From Bacillus bingmayongensis (GTDB lineage: Bacteria > Bacillota > Bacilli > Bacillales > Bacillaceae_G): 64,000 nt of DNA. Location of the stretch: positions 186,001-250,000 of the forward strand of contig NZ_AKCS01000005.1 of NCBI RefSeq assembly GCF_000299035.1, written 5' to 3'. The translations under genes and the position numbers were made by a program. The notes beneath the pieces were generated by a model that was not told the origin of the DNA, did no database searches, and saw nothing but the letters and a program-made list of their open reading frames with translations. How positions within the stretch are numbered: position 1 is the first letter of the stretch; each line of letters starts with the position of its first letter. Below, one piece after another: positions 24,630-33,527 of the stretch.

Positions 24630-26170
24630 TATACTGGATAAACTGGATGTTTTCGATCTGTAAATACTTGATATTTACTCATGTACATTTCAAAGCGTTT
24701 TTTCAGTTCTTCACGTAAATCATTTGGATGAACAATACCATCAATTACCATTTCTGATGCTAGACGATAAATATCGATATCTTTTTTATATTCTTCACGT
24801 TTTTCAGCAATGAATCTTGCACGCTCTTCTTCTGGCAATGCTGCAATTTTATTTGCATACACAGCATTAACAGCAGCTTCAGGTCCCATTACAGCAATGG
24901 AAGCCGTCGGCAATGCAAGGCAGCAATCCGGCTCGAAAGCTGGGCCTGCCATTGCATATAGACCAGCACCATATGCTTTACGAACAACGATTGAAATTTT
25001 CGGTACTGTCGCTTCACTCATTGCAGAAATCATTTTCGCACCGTGACGAATAATGCCAGCTCTCTCAACTTTCGTTCCAATCATAAATCCAGGTACATCC
25101 GCAAGGAATAATAATGGAATATGATACGCATCACATAAATTAATAAACTTTGCTGCTTTATCAGCAGAATCGTGGAATAATACGCCGCCTTTCATACGCG
25201 GTTGATTTGCAACAATACCAACAGGTTTCCCATCAATTCGTCCTAATCCTGTAATAAGTTCTTGTGCAAATAATTTTTTCACTTCAAAGAAAGAGCCTTC
25301 ATCGATAATGCGATTAATAAGATCTTTCATATTAAAAGGAGCATTTTGATTTTCTGGGATGATTTGTTCTAACGTTTTTTCGAACTGTTTTGGTTCTTGA
25401 GGCTTAGTCGTAGGAGCATTTTCTTGATAGTTACTTGGAAAATATGAAATATATTGTCTTGCCTGAGCAATCGCATCTTCTTCTGTTTTACATAATACAT
25501 CTCCGCATCCTGATACGGAGCAATGCATACGAGCGCCGCCCATTTCCTCTAGTGTTACTTTTTCACCAATAACCATCTCAGCCATACGCGGAGAACCTAA
25601 ATACATAGAGGCATTCCCTTCAACCATCATAACAACGTCACAGAAAGCAGGAATATAAGCACCTCCAGCTGCAGAAGGGCCAAATAATAAACAAATTTGT
25701 GGCACCTTACCTGATAACTTCACTTGGTTATAAAAAATCCGACCCGCACCGCGGCGCCCTGGGAACATTTCAACTTGGTCAGTAATACGAGCACCTGCAG
25801 AATCGACAAGATAAAAAAGTGGTACACGTAACTTTTCAGCTGTTTCTTGTATACGTAAGATTTTTTCAACAGTTCGAGAACCCCAAGACCCTGCTTTAAC
25901 TGTTGAATCATTTCCCATAACGCATACAGTACGACCATGTATTTTACCAGTAGCAGTTACAACACCATCTGCTGGTAAGCCTGTTTGCTCACAATTAGCA
26001 AATAATGCGTCTTCTACATACTCACCATTATCAAATAGAAGAGCTAAGCGATCTCGAACAAAAATTTTTCCTTTTGCTTTATTTTGCTCATGATATTTTG
26101 GTGCCCCGCCTTGTTTAATTGTTTCAACACGTTCTTGAAATGAATTAGATTGTTGTTTTTGTTCTAGCAC
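24629..26170 (-). CDS. yngE: Acyl-CoA carboxylase, carboxyltransferase subunit (YngE-like)
   Basis: A 513-residue carboxyltransferase with the two crotonase-like halves of the propionyl-/methylcrotonyl-CoA carboxylase beta subunit. Features include LVDSAGARITDQVEMFPGR, GPSAAGGAYIPAFCD in the N half, and LFLADVPGFMIGTKVE and KAYGAGLYAMAG in the C half, forming the two oxyanion holes. It moves CO2 from biotin on the small biotinyl protein to the acyl-CoA, here most likely 3-methylcrotonyl-CoA in leucine breakdown, given the HMG-CoA lyase and hydratase in the operon. GTG start with GGGGGAG; only two bases separate it from yngF. Confidence 0.92.
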   Translation of the reverse strand: MLEQKQQSNSFQERVETIKQGGAPKYHEQNKAKGKIFVRDRLALLFDNGEYVEDALFANCEQTGLPADGVVTATGKIHGRTVCVMGNDSTVKAGSWGSRTVEKILRIQETAEKLRVPLFYLVDSAGARITDQVEMFPGRRGAGRIFYNQVKLSGKVPQICLLFGPSAAGGAYIPAFCDVVMMVEGNASMYLGSPRMAEMVIGEKVTLEEMGGARMHCSVSGCGDVLCKTEEDAIAQARQYISYFPSNYQENAPTTKPQEPKQFEKTLEQIIPENQNAPFNMKDLINRIIDEGSFFEVKKLFAQELITGLGRIDGKPVGIVANQPRMKGGVLFHDSADKAAKFINLCDAYHIPLLFLADVPGFMIGTKVERAGIIRHGAKMISAMSEATVPKISIVVRKAYGAGLYAMAGPAFEPDCCLALPTASIAVMGPEAAVNAVYANKIAALPEEERARFIAEKREEYKKDIDIYRLASEMVIDGIVHPNDLREELKKRFEMYMSKYQVFTDRKHPVYPV

Positions 26171-26172
26171 AT

Positions 26173-26961
26173 TTACTCCCCCTTATACATCGGCTTGCGT
26201 TTTTCCTGAAATGCTTGTAATCCTTCTAAACGATCTTTCGTATGAATTACACCTTCATACGCTTGCTTCTCCATTTGTAATCCGGTATGCAAATCCACTT
26301 GTATTCCATTTGAAATTGCTTGTTTCGCTAATCGTACGGCAATTGGACCATTACTAGCAATCCTTCTAGCAATTTCAATTGCTTTTTCTTCTAATAAGTT
26401 AGCTGGTACCACAAACTCTACCATTCCATATTCCTTCGCTTCATGCGCTGAAATGCGTCTCGCTGTATAAATCAATTCTTTTGCTCGGCCAACACCAATT
26501 AGTCTTGGCAGGCGCTGCGTACCACCAGCTCCTGGGATAATAGCTAAAGATGTTTCAGTAAGTCCAAGGCTTGCTGTTTCTGCTGCAATTCTAAAATCAC
26601 ACGCTAAACTTAATTCGGTACCACCACCAAGTGCAATTCCATTTATTGCAGCAATAACAGGTTGTGATAATTGCTCAACCATATCCATTGTGGAGCGAAT
26701 CATTCTAACTGCATGACGTACTTGCTCTTCATTCATATTGGCACGTTCTTTTAAATCAGCTCCGGCACAAAATGCTTTTTCACCATAGCCTGTTAAAATC
26801 ACAACGCGAACATCAGCTTCTTCATTAATATGATTTAATGTAGATTGCAACTCTTCTAATAGTGCAAGAGACAATGAGTTTGCTTGCCGTTCACGATTTA
26901 ATGTTATTTTTGCGATATGCGGTGTTACATAATCTACTGAAATGTTTTGTAATTGTAGCAT
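26173..26961 (-). CDS. yngF: Enoyl-CoA hydratase (methylglutaconyl-CoA hydratase-like, YngF)
   Basis: A 262-residue crotonase. FCAGADLKERANM is the first oxyanion-hole region, INGIALGGGTELSLACDFRIA the second, with the catalytic Glu in LGLTETSLAIIPGAGGTQRLPRLIG. In the leucine pathway it would hydrate 3-methylglutaconyl-CoA to HMG-CoA, placed between the carboxylase and the lyase. AGGTGAT precedes ATG. The gene is four bases from yngG and two from yngE, so strongly coupled. Confidence 0.92.
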   Translation of the reverse strand: MLQLQNISVDYVTPHIAKITLNRERQANSLSLALLEELQSTLNHINEEADVRVVILTGYGEKAFCAGADLKERANMNEEQVRHAVRMIRSTMDMVEQLSQPVIAAINGIALGGGTELSLACDFRIAAETASLGLTETSLAIIPGAGGTQRLPRLIGVGRAKELIYTARRISAHEAKEYGMVEFVVPANLLEEKAIEIARRIASNGPIAVRLAKQAISNGIQVDLHTGLQMEKQAYEGVIHTKDRLEGLQAFQEKRKPMYKGE

Positions 26962-26965
26962 TTTA

Positions 26966-27877
26966 TCACCTACTTATTGTTTTATGTTGCAACGCTTTAT
27001 ACACATGACTTGGCAATTGAATATCTAGCTTACTTTGAATAAATTGACTAGCCTTTAATAACTTTTCTTCATTTATATTTGTTTGTACGCCCATTTTATG
27101 GAGCATATGTACTAAATCATCTGTTGCGACATTACCTGATGCCCCTGGTGCATAAGGACAACCACCAAGACCACCACAAGAACTATCAAATTTCGTAACA
27201 CCATATTCCAATGACTGAACGACATTTGCAAGCGCCATTCCGTACGTATTGTGAAAATGCATTGCAAATTTAGAAGAATCATATTTTTTAAGTAAATGTT
27301 CTAATACACGCTCTACTTGTAATGGATTTGCTACACCAATCGTATCTCCGAGCGAGACTTCATAAATGCCATATGAGAAGAGTTGATTACATAACTCGTC
27401 TACAGCATCAATACTCACGTCTCCTTCATAAGGACAACCAAATACAGTAGAAACGTAACCTCTTACTCTTTTACCTGCAAATTCTGCTTGCTTTGAAATA
27501 TCTTGTACGACAGATAATGCTTCTTTAATGGACTTATTAATGTTACTTTTATTATGCGACTCACTTGCTGATAGAAAAACATTCACCTCATCTACATTTT
27601 GCAATAGAGCTCGTTCCAAACCATTTTGATTTGGAACAAGCGCAGCATATGTAACATCTGTTTTCCTTTTTAGCTCTGTAAATACATCACTTGCGTCAGC
27701 TAAAGCAGGAACCCATTTTGGGTGAACGAAAGAAGAAACTTCAATATACGATAATCCAGCTTCTGAAAGTAATTGAATCCATTTCACTTTATCTTCTGTG
27801 CCAACAATTTTCTTTTCATTTTGTAAACCATCACGTGGTCCCACTTCTTTAATGACAGCAAAAGTAGGTAGCTTCAA
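26966..27877 (-). CDS. yngG: Hydroxymethylglutaryl-CoA lyase (YngG)
   Basis: A 303-residue HMG-CoA lyase. VGPRDGLQNEKKIV is the N-terminal metal/substrate motif, YIEVSSFVHPKWVPALADA follows, the metal-binding His pair is in FAMHFHNTYGMALAN, and the catalytic cysteine loop is SCGGLGGCPYAPGASGN. It splits HMG-CoA into acetyl-CoA and acetoacetate. The start is TTG with GGGGTGA upstream. It gives the operon its identity as leucine/isovalerate degradation. Confidence 0.95.
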   Translation of the reverse strand: MKLPTFAVIKEVGPRDGLQNEKKIVGTEDKVKWIQLLSEAGLSYIEVSSFVHPKWVPALADASDVFTELKRKTDVTYAALVPNQNGLERALLQNVDEVNVFLSASESHNKSNINKSIKEALSVVQDISKQAEFAGKRVRGYVSTVFGCPYEGDVSIDAVDELCNQLFSYGIYEVSLGDTIGVANPLQVERVLEHLLKKYDSSKFAMHFHNTYGMALANVVQSLEYGVTKFDSSCGGLGGCPYAPGASGNVATDDLVHMLHKMGVQTNINEEKLLKASQFIQSKLDIQLPSHVYKALQHKTISR

Positions 27878-27899
27878 TACATTTCACCCCTTTTTTACC

Positions 27900-28115
27900 C
27901 TATTCAATCTCTACCAATACATCTCCTTCATTAACAAAATCGCCATCTTGCACATTTATTTTCATGACTGTGCCAGCTTCTTCTGAAACGATTGGAATTT
28001 CCATTTTCATAGATTCCAAAATGACGACATCCTGTTCTTCTTCTACTGTGTCTCCTACTCCCACAACAATCTTCCAAACATTACCTGCCATCGATGCATA
28101 CACTTTTGTCATCAT
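27900..28115 (-). CDS. yngHB: Biotinyl carrier protein (YngHB-like)
   Basis: A 71-residue stand-alone biotinyl domain with the biotinylation motif VILESMKMEIPI, Lys in the usual hairpin turn, flanked by the two symmetric half-domains (GNVWKIVVGVGDTVEE and GTVMKINVQDGDFVNEG). It carries carboxybiotin between the biotin carboxylase and the carboxyltransferase encoded next to it. GGGGG lies just before ATG. In many bacteria this domain is fused to the biotin carboxylase; here, as in B. subtilis, it is separate. Confidence 0.93.
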   Translation of the reverse strand: MMTKVYASMAGNVWKIVVGVGDTVEEEQDVVILESMKMEIPIVSEEAGTVMKINVQDGDFVNEGDVLVEIE

Positions 28116-28142
28116 TTTTTCCCCCTTTAATATTCATAAACC

Positions 28143-29480
28143 TTATTTTTTTACAAGTTGTTTTGTTACAAAACTTGTTGTATAAATGCCACTTTGGAAT
28201 ACTTCATCTTCTAGCACTTGCAGAAGCATTAAGGTATTTGTTTTAATACCTTCCACTTTCATTTCTTGAAGTGCATCATGTAATTTTTCAATTGCTTCTT
28301 CACGCGTTTCTCCATGAGCAATCACTTTTGCAATCATCGGATCATAAAACGGTGTGATTGTCACATTATTTTCCAAAAAGTGATCAATACGCACTGTCTT
28401 TGGTAAAGTTAGCCCCGTAATCTTCCCAGGAGATGGGAAAAATGTCTTTGGATCTTCCGCATAAATACGCACTTCAATGGCATGACCACTACGATTTATA
28501 TCCTCCTGCGTAAAGGAAAGCTTTTCACCAGACGCAATAAGTAATTGTTGTTCAACTAAATCTAAACCGGTAATTTCTTCCGTAACAGGATGCTCCACTT
28601 GTAATCTTGTATTCATCTCTAAGAAATAGAAATTTTTCTGATCATCTACAAGAAATTCAACAGTACCTGCATTTGTATAACCAAGAGCTTTTGCTGCTTG
28701 TACAGCAACTTCTCCCATCGCTTTACGCGTTTCTTCATCTAAAAATGGAGACGGTGCTTCTTCAATCACTTTTTGATTACGGCGTTGCACAGAGCATTCA
28801 CGTTCCCATAAATACACCGTATTACCGTGTGTATCCGCAAGAAGTTGAATTTCGATATGATGTGCATCTGCAATATAACGCTCTAAGTACATTTCACCAT
28901 TACCAAAAAAGTTTTGTGCGCGCGTTTTATTGCTCTCAAATGCCTTGGTGAGCGTTTGCTCAGTTTCCATCAACTGCATTCCAATGCCTCCGCCGCCCGC
29001 GGATGCCTTGAGCATTAATGGATAACCAATTTGTTTTGCAATTTCAATCGCTTCCTCAGCAGTCTCAATATTCGTTGTGATTCCTGGTACAACTGGAACA
29101 TTTGCTTCTTGCATTGCCAGACGTGATTCGATTTTACTACCCATCTTTGCAATGATTTCTTCAGAAGGACCGATAAATACAATTCCTTCTTCTTTACAGC
29201 GAATCGCGAAGGAAGGATTTTCTGACAATAATCCATACCCTGGGTGAATCGCCTCTACATTCGTTTTCTTTGCAATCTCGATGATTTTTTCAAGGTTTAA
29301 ATAACTCTCTTGAACACGAGGACCACCTACCACATAAGCCTCATTTGCTAGCTTTACATGAAGCGCATTTTCATCTGCCTCTGAATAAATAGCAACTGTA
29401 CGAATTCCAAGTTTTTGACAAGTTTTAATAATACGAACTGCAATTTCTCCACGATTAGCAATTAATATTTTTTGAAACAT
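28143..29480 (-). CDS. yngH: Biotin carboxylase subunit (YngH-like)
   Basis: A 445-residue biotin carboxylase with FQKILIANRGEIAVRIIKT at the N-terminus, the Gly-rich ATP lid KASAGGGGIGM, the active-site stretch RRNQKVIEEAPSP, and FLEMNTRLQVEHPVTE. It carboxylates biotin on the small carrier protein using ATP and bicarbonate. Together with YngHB and YngE it would form a methylcrotonyl-CoA-type carboxylase. AAAGGAGGA precedes ATG. Confidence 0.93.
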   Translation of the reverse strand: MFQKILIANRGEIAVRIIKTCQKLGIRTVAIYSEADENALHVKLANEAYVVGGPRVQESYLNLEKIIEIAKKTNVEAIHPGYGLLSENPSFAIRCKEEGIVFIGPSEEIIAKMGSKIESRLAMQEANVPVVPGITTNIETAEEAIEIAKQIGYPLMLKASAGGGGIGMQLMETEQTLTKAFESNKTRAQNFFGNGEMYLERYIADAHHIEIQLLADTHGNTVYLWERECSVQRRNQKVIEEAPSPFLDEETRKAMGEVAVQAAKALGYTNAGTVEFLVDDQKNFYFLEMNTRLQVEHPVTEEITGLDLVEQQLLIASGEKLSFTQEDINRSGHAIEVRIYAEDPKTFFPSPGKITGLTLPKTVRIDHFLENNVTITPFYDPMIAKVIAHGETREEAIEKLHDALQEMKVEGIKTNTLMLLQVLEDEVFQSGIYTTSFVTKQLVKK

Positions 29481-29494
29481 AGTGAGTCCTCCTT

Positions 29495-30640
29495 TTATCT
29501 ACACCCTAAATGTCTTGCAATTACGAGACGTTGAATTTCAGAAGTTCCTTCACCAATTTCTAAAAGTTTCGCATCACGAATATGACGCTCTACTTCATAT
29601 TCACGCATATAACCATATCCACCGTGAATTTGCACTGCTTGATTCGCAATACGGCTTGCTGCTTCAGATGCAAATAATTTTGCCATAGCCGCTTCTTTAC
29701 CGAAAGGTTTATCATGATCTTTTAACCAAGCTGCTTTATGTACTAAATTACGCGCCAATTCCACTTCAGTAGCCATATCTGCCAGTTTAAATTGAATCGC
29801 TTGGAAATTAGAAATCGTTTTTCCAAATTGCTGGCGCTCTTTTGCATATTGAAGTGCACGCTCAAAAGCAGACTGTGCAATCCCTACAGCTAATGCTGCG
29901 ATTGAAATCCGGCCTCCATCAAGTGTATATAAGAATTGCTTAAATCCTTTATTTACATCACCAAGAATATTCTCTTTCGGTACACGAACGCTATCAAGTA
30001 CGATTTCACAAGTATTAGAGGCACGAACACCCATCTTATCGTATGGACTTGAAATCGTTAATCCCTCACTTGTTGTTGGTACAATAAATGCAGAAATACG
30101 TTTTTTTCCATTTTCTTCGACACCGTTGACAGCGGTTACAATAATTGTATTTGCATACTCTGCATTTGTAATCCAACACTTCTCACCGCTAATCACATAT
30201 TCATCGCCATCCAAAAACGCTTTTGTTTGTGTTCCACCTGCATCGGATCCAGCGTTCGGCTCTGTTAAACCAAAAGCACCTAATGTTTTTCCAGATGCCA
30301 TTGGAACTAAATACTTCTGCTTTTGTTCTTCTGTACCAAAGTAATAAATTGGCGAAGCACCTAATGAAATTGTTGCAGCATAACTTAAACCTGTACCGCC
30401 ACAAGCACGGCCAATTTCTTCAACAGCTAACGCGTACGATAGAGTATCGCCGCCAGAACCTCCATACTCTTCTGGGAATGGGATTCCTAATAGTCCTAGT
30501 TCGCCCATTTTTTGAAATGTTTCATATGGAAATTCAGCTGTTTTGTCATAATACACAGCTTTTGGTGCAATTTCCTTTTCAGCAAAGTCACGTACCATTT
30601 CTTTAATCATTTGTTTTTCGCGAGTTAGAGTAAATTCCAT
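29495..30640 (-). CDS. yngJ: Acyl-CoA dehydrogenase (isovaleryl-CoA type, YngJ-like)
   Basis: A 381-residue FAD enzyme, the first gene of the operon. AFGLTEPNAGSDAGGTQTKA and CWITNAEYANTIIV bind FAD and substrate, QIHGGYGYMREYEVERHIRDAKLLEIGEGTSEIQ is the C-terminal signature; Glu of that EGTSE region is the base in most short-chain enzymes, while isovaleryl enzymes place it elsewhere. It would oxidise isovaleryl-CoA to 3-methylcrotonyl-CoA. I start at MEFTLTRE; AAGGAG lies 11 bases upstream, and an in-frame GTG overlapping that site is unlikely. In B. subtilis the homologous operon is expressed in the mother cell from a SigE promoter; I could not find a convincing SigE box here. Confidence 0.92.
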   Translation of the reverse strand: MEFTLTREKQMIKEMVRDFAEKEIAPKAVYYDKTAEFPYETFQKMGELGLLGIPFPEEYGGSGGDTLSYALAVEEIGRACGGTGLSYAATISLGASPIYYFGTEEQKQKYLVPMASGKTLGAFGLTEPNAGSDAGGTQTKAFLDGDEYVISGEKCWITNAEYANTIIVTAVNGVEENGKKRISAFIVPTTSEGLTISSPYDKMGVRASNTCEIVLDSVRVPKENILGDVNKGFKQFLYTLDGGRISIAALAVGIAQSAFERALQYAKERQQFGKTISNFQAIQFKLADMATEVELARNLVHKAAWLKDHDKPFGKEAAMAKLFASEAASRIANQAVQIHGGYGYMREYEVERHIRDAKLLEIGEGTSEIQRLVIARHLGCR

Positions 30641-30794
30641 TCCGCTACACACTCCTTATCGAATATTGAGTTTCGACAGCGTGCGAGTCTGTACTACAAA
30701 CATTGCTTTTCAAAAGACAAGATTATTAGTTAGATAATTGTTATAATTCTGTCATAATTTAATTTTAAAACAGATTCTGTACTCATGCACAAAA

Positions 30795-30831
30795 AAATTC
30801 CTACATTGTTCTACAACAACGTAGGAATTTT
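30795..30831 (-). terminator. Terminator after the DUF523 gene
   Basis: On the minus strand AAAATTCCTACGTTGTT pairs with AACAATGTAGGAATTTT (one mismatch), followed by a T-run. It ends the ABC exporter/TetR/DUF523 unit. Confidence 0.8.
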
Positions 30832-30855
30832 CATGTCGAATTATGCGATTTTTCT

Positions 30856-31824
30856 TTAATAATCTCTTCCTTTACCTGAATCTGATATTTCTACTAATGC
30901 TTCAGGATATGGTTCAAAATATGTTTGTCTTAACAAATAGTGCTCTTCAAAACGAAAGACCCACGACTTTAAAACGACAAGTAAACTACTAAGAGGTATT
31001 TTCTTATCTGCATATTTTTGAAGCAACGTTAAAAAATACTCTTTTTCTTGCTTTTTTAACTTACTTTTAAAGTATCCAAAAATGTGCTGGCATACGTTTA
31101 TATTTGATGTATAGCGAGGTGTCCGCTTCAATAATTCATATAAGGTTTCCTCATAATTGTCAAAGATATTTTCAATATTATCCTTTGTATGATTCGCAAT
31201 AATTCGGCCTAATTCTTTCTGTTTCACCTGATTATATGCCATAAATAAATATTTGTGATCTGACTGAAATGATACTAGTTCTTTCAAAGCTTTATTCTGT
31301 TTAATCGTTTTAAAGTGAGCGATTGTAAACAACCTCGTAAAGAAATGCTCACGAATAATAAAATTCGACAATCTACCTTCTTCTTCTATCGCAACATGCG
31401 AAAATTTTTTTAGTACGGCACTACCAAATAGACCTGCACCTTTCCCTTTTGCTGGTGATTTTTCATATCCCGTATAAATTTTCACATCTCTAGTTCCACA
31501 ACTCGGAGAACGATTCTTTAAAATAAAACCATCAACTTCCGGTAAAGTACTTAAAAATTGATCAGAAAACCGTTGCATTTTCTCTGTCACATCTTCTCTT
31601 GTTGAAGGCTGTACAAGCTTATGAACTCCACTATCTTCGACAATTCGAATGGTTTCGCGTGGAATTCCTAATCCAATTTCCACTTCAGGACATACGGGAA
31701 TAAACGTAACAAACGGCTGTAAGTTTCGAATTGTAACATCAGGAATCATATCTCCATTATAACGACAAGCATCAAATTCTAGACATTTACTGACAACAAC
31801 TGTCGGCTTAGCAAATTGTCGCAT
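30856..31824 (-). CDS. DUF523-DUF1722 two-domain protein
   Basis: A 322-residue protein. The N-terminal DUF523 domain (about 1-145) has the conserved cysteines in VSKCLEFDACRYNG, FIPVCPEVEIGLGIPR and LKNRSPSCGT, which suggests metal or Fe-S binding. The C-terminal DUF1722/YbgA domain (about 165-310) is helical with HKYLFMAYNQ, the most conserved segment. YbgA-like domains are linked to photolyase loci and stress in some bacteria, but no activity is established. It is five bases from the TetR gene and so the fourth gene of the ABC exporter operon. GGAGG precedes ATG. Confidence 0.85.
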   Translation of the reverse strand: MRQFAKPTVVVSKCLEFDACRYNGDMIPDVTIRNLQPFVTFIPVCPEVEIGLGIPRETIRIVEDSGVHKLVQPSTREDVTEKMQRFSDQFLSTLPEVDGFILKNRSPSCGTRDVKIYTGYEKSPAKGKGAGLFGSAVLKKFSHVAIEEEGRLSNFIIREHFFTRLFTIAHFKTIKQNKALKELVSFQSDHKYLFMAYNQVKQKELGRIIANHTKDNIENIFDNYEETLYELLKRTPRYTSNINVCQHIFGYFKSKLKKQEKEYFLTLLQKYADKKIPLSSLLVVLKSWVFRFEEHYLLRQTYFEPYPEALVEISDSGKGRDY

Positions 31825-31828
31825 TTTA

Positions 31829-32482
31829 TTACCTCCGAGGCGTTAATCCATACAAAATAAATTGAATTGTATTTTCAATTTCCACTTCATCATCCCATTT
31901 TTCTTCGGGTAGCAATAAAAATCGAGTTAAAATCAAGCCTATTATAACTGATAAAGTAAAACGTATAACTGAAGGTGTCGGCATTTCAATAATTTGCCCT
32001 TGTTCTTGAAAATACACAATTAATTTTTTAAAGCGGGAAAAAAGTTCCTCCTCTACTAATTGTTGTATTTCATTTTTTAATTCTGGTTGAAACGGTACTT
32101 CTTGCATTAAAATTTTTAACATTGGAAAATGTTTTTTAGCGAACTCAAACCGATTTCGAATCGCCACTCTTAAAAACTCTTCATAAGATTTATACGTATT
32201 TTCAAGTACTTCTTTTGCAAAAGCTTGTACAAAAAATGGTGCAGCGAACTTTGTTAATGTAGGCATGACAACCGCTAATAGTAAATCTTTTTTCGTTTTA
32301 TAGTAGCGGAAGATCGTTCCCTCCGCTACACCAGCACGCTTTGCAATCTCACTCGTTGAAGTGGATGCATATCCTTTCTCTCCAAACATATCAACCGCTG
32401 CTTCTAATATACGCATCTGCCGTTCATTACGCTTATCTGTATCCGTAGCAGCGATCAACTCCTCTAACCAATCTTTTTTCAT
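31829..32482 (-). CDS. TetR-family regulator of the ABC exporter operon
   Basis: A 217-residue TetR regulator. The N-terminal helix-turn-helix is ILEAAVDMFGEKGYASTSTS then IAKRAGVAEGTIFRYYKTKKDLL; the remainder is the helical ligand-binding domain. It lies in the same operon as the ABC transporter, between permease and DUF523 genes, and the palindrome AGTGAGTACTCACT in the operon promoter is the likely operator, giving negative autoregulation. The ligand is probably a compound exported by the pump. Start supported by GGGG eight bases upstream. Confidence 0.9.
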   Translation of the reverse strand: MKKDWLEELIAATDTDKRNERQMRILEAAVDMFGEKGYASTSTSEIAKRAGVAEGTIFRYYKTKKDLLLAVVMPTLTKFAAPFFVQAFAKEVLENTYKSYEEFLRVAIRNRFEFAKKHFPMLKILMQEVPFQPELKNEIQQLVEEELFSRFKKLIVYFQEQGQIIEMPTPSVIRFTLSVIIGLILTRFLLLPEEKWDDEVEIENTIQFILYGLTPRR

Positions 32483-32507
32483 TCATAATGCCCCTTTTTT
32501 ATAAACA

Positions 32508-33527
32508 TTATATTCTGCGATGTTTCTTTAAAGCAAATACATTTCCTACCGCAAATAATAGCGCAAAAAGAAGTAACACACCAAGATCTCCTGCAATTTC
32601 AGTAAATCCTTGATTACGAATCATCACTTGTCTCATCGCATCAGCACCATATGTGAGCGGAAATAGCTTTCCAAGCATTTGTAGCCACTTATTCATTGAT
32701 TCCATTGGAAACAAACCTGAAAAGAAAATTTGCGGTACGATGACTAGCGGAATAAACTGAATCATTTGGAATTCGTTATTCGCATATGCTGATAAAAATG
32801 TTCCTAATGTTAATGCTGTTAATGAAAGCATACATGTAATCAGTAATGTAAGCCACGGAGATCCTGCTACATATAAATCAAGAATATAAACAGAGAAACT
32901 TACAATGATAACAGATTGTAAAAACGCAAAAATACCAAATCCCAGTATATAACCTACAACAATTTCCCATCTTCGCACTGGGGTGGATAAAAGTCTTTCC
33001 AACGTTCCACTTAACCGCTCACGTACAAAAGATACACCTGATAAAATAAAGACAAAGAAAAATGTAAAGAAACCAATTAATACAGGTCCAAGTCCATCAA
33101 ACATTGTAAAGTCTGCAGATCCATGTAAAAAATCAATTTCTGGTTTCATACCAGGCATTTCATTTTTTTCGGCGCCCTTTTGTAATACTTGTAGCACGGC
33201 ACGATTTTTCGAAGAGTCACTACCTTCTAATAATACGTTTACTTTTCCATTTTCTAAAGTTATAATCGCATCTATTTTTTGCTTTTCTAATTTAGAATGC
33301 GCATTGTCTTTACTATACTCATAAATTGTTGCATCTTGTTTTTTCATTGCCTCTACAACAGGTGCTGGAACATCTACTAGCGCAATCTGAGGTGTATAAT
33401 CCTTCTGAGTAAACACAAGCGATAATAACCAAAGGAGTAACATCGGAGCTCCAAACATCATCGCAAGTGATCGTTTATCTCGAAAAAACTGACGAATAAT
33501 ACGAATAACTACACCACCAATTCTCAT
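32508..33527 (-). CDS. ABC-2 type exporter permease
   Basis: A 339-residue membrane subunit with the ABC-2/YhgE-like layout: one N-terminal membrane segment (LLLWLLSLVFT), a 110-residue extracytoplasmic domain, and five C-terminal segments containing GVSFVRERLSGTLERLLSTPVRRWEIVVGY, the coupling helix motif. The ATG overlaps the ATPase stop by four bases (ATGA), so translation is coupled. It exports an unknown drug or lipid-like compound. Confidence 0.9.
   Translation of the reverse strand: MRIGGVVIRIIRQFFRDKRSLAMMFGAPMLLLWLLSLVFTQKDYTPQIALVDVPAPVVEAMKKQDATIYEYSKDNAHSKLEKQKIDAIITLENGKVNVLLEGSDSSKNRAVLQVLQKGAEKNEMPGMKPEIDFLHGSADFTMFDGLGPVLIGFFTFFFVFILSGVSFVRERLSGTLERLLSTPVRRWEIVVGYILGFGIFAFLQSVIIVSFSVYILDLYVAGSPWLTLLITCMLSLTALTLGTFLSAYANNEFQMIQFIPLVIVPQIFFSGLFPMESMNKWLQMLGKLFPLTYGADAMRQVMIRNQGFTEIAGDLGVLLLFALLFAVGNVFALKKHRRI

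Noticed and set aside
24244-24663. 139-codon + strand frame in the acyl-CoA synthetase gene
   Set aside because: Antisense shadow; synthetase motifs occupy the opposite strand.
30223-30606. 127-codon + strand frame in the acyl-CoA dehydrogenase gene
   Set aside because: Antisense shadow without ribosome binding site.
30641-30790. SigE promoter for the yngJ operon
   Set aside because: Expected from B. subtilis, but no good match to the SigE -35/-10 boxes at proper spacing was found.
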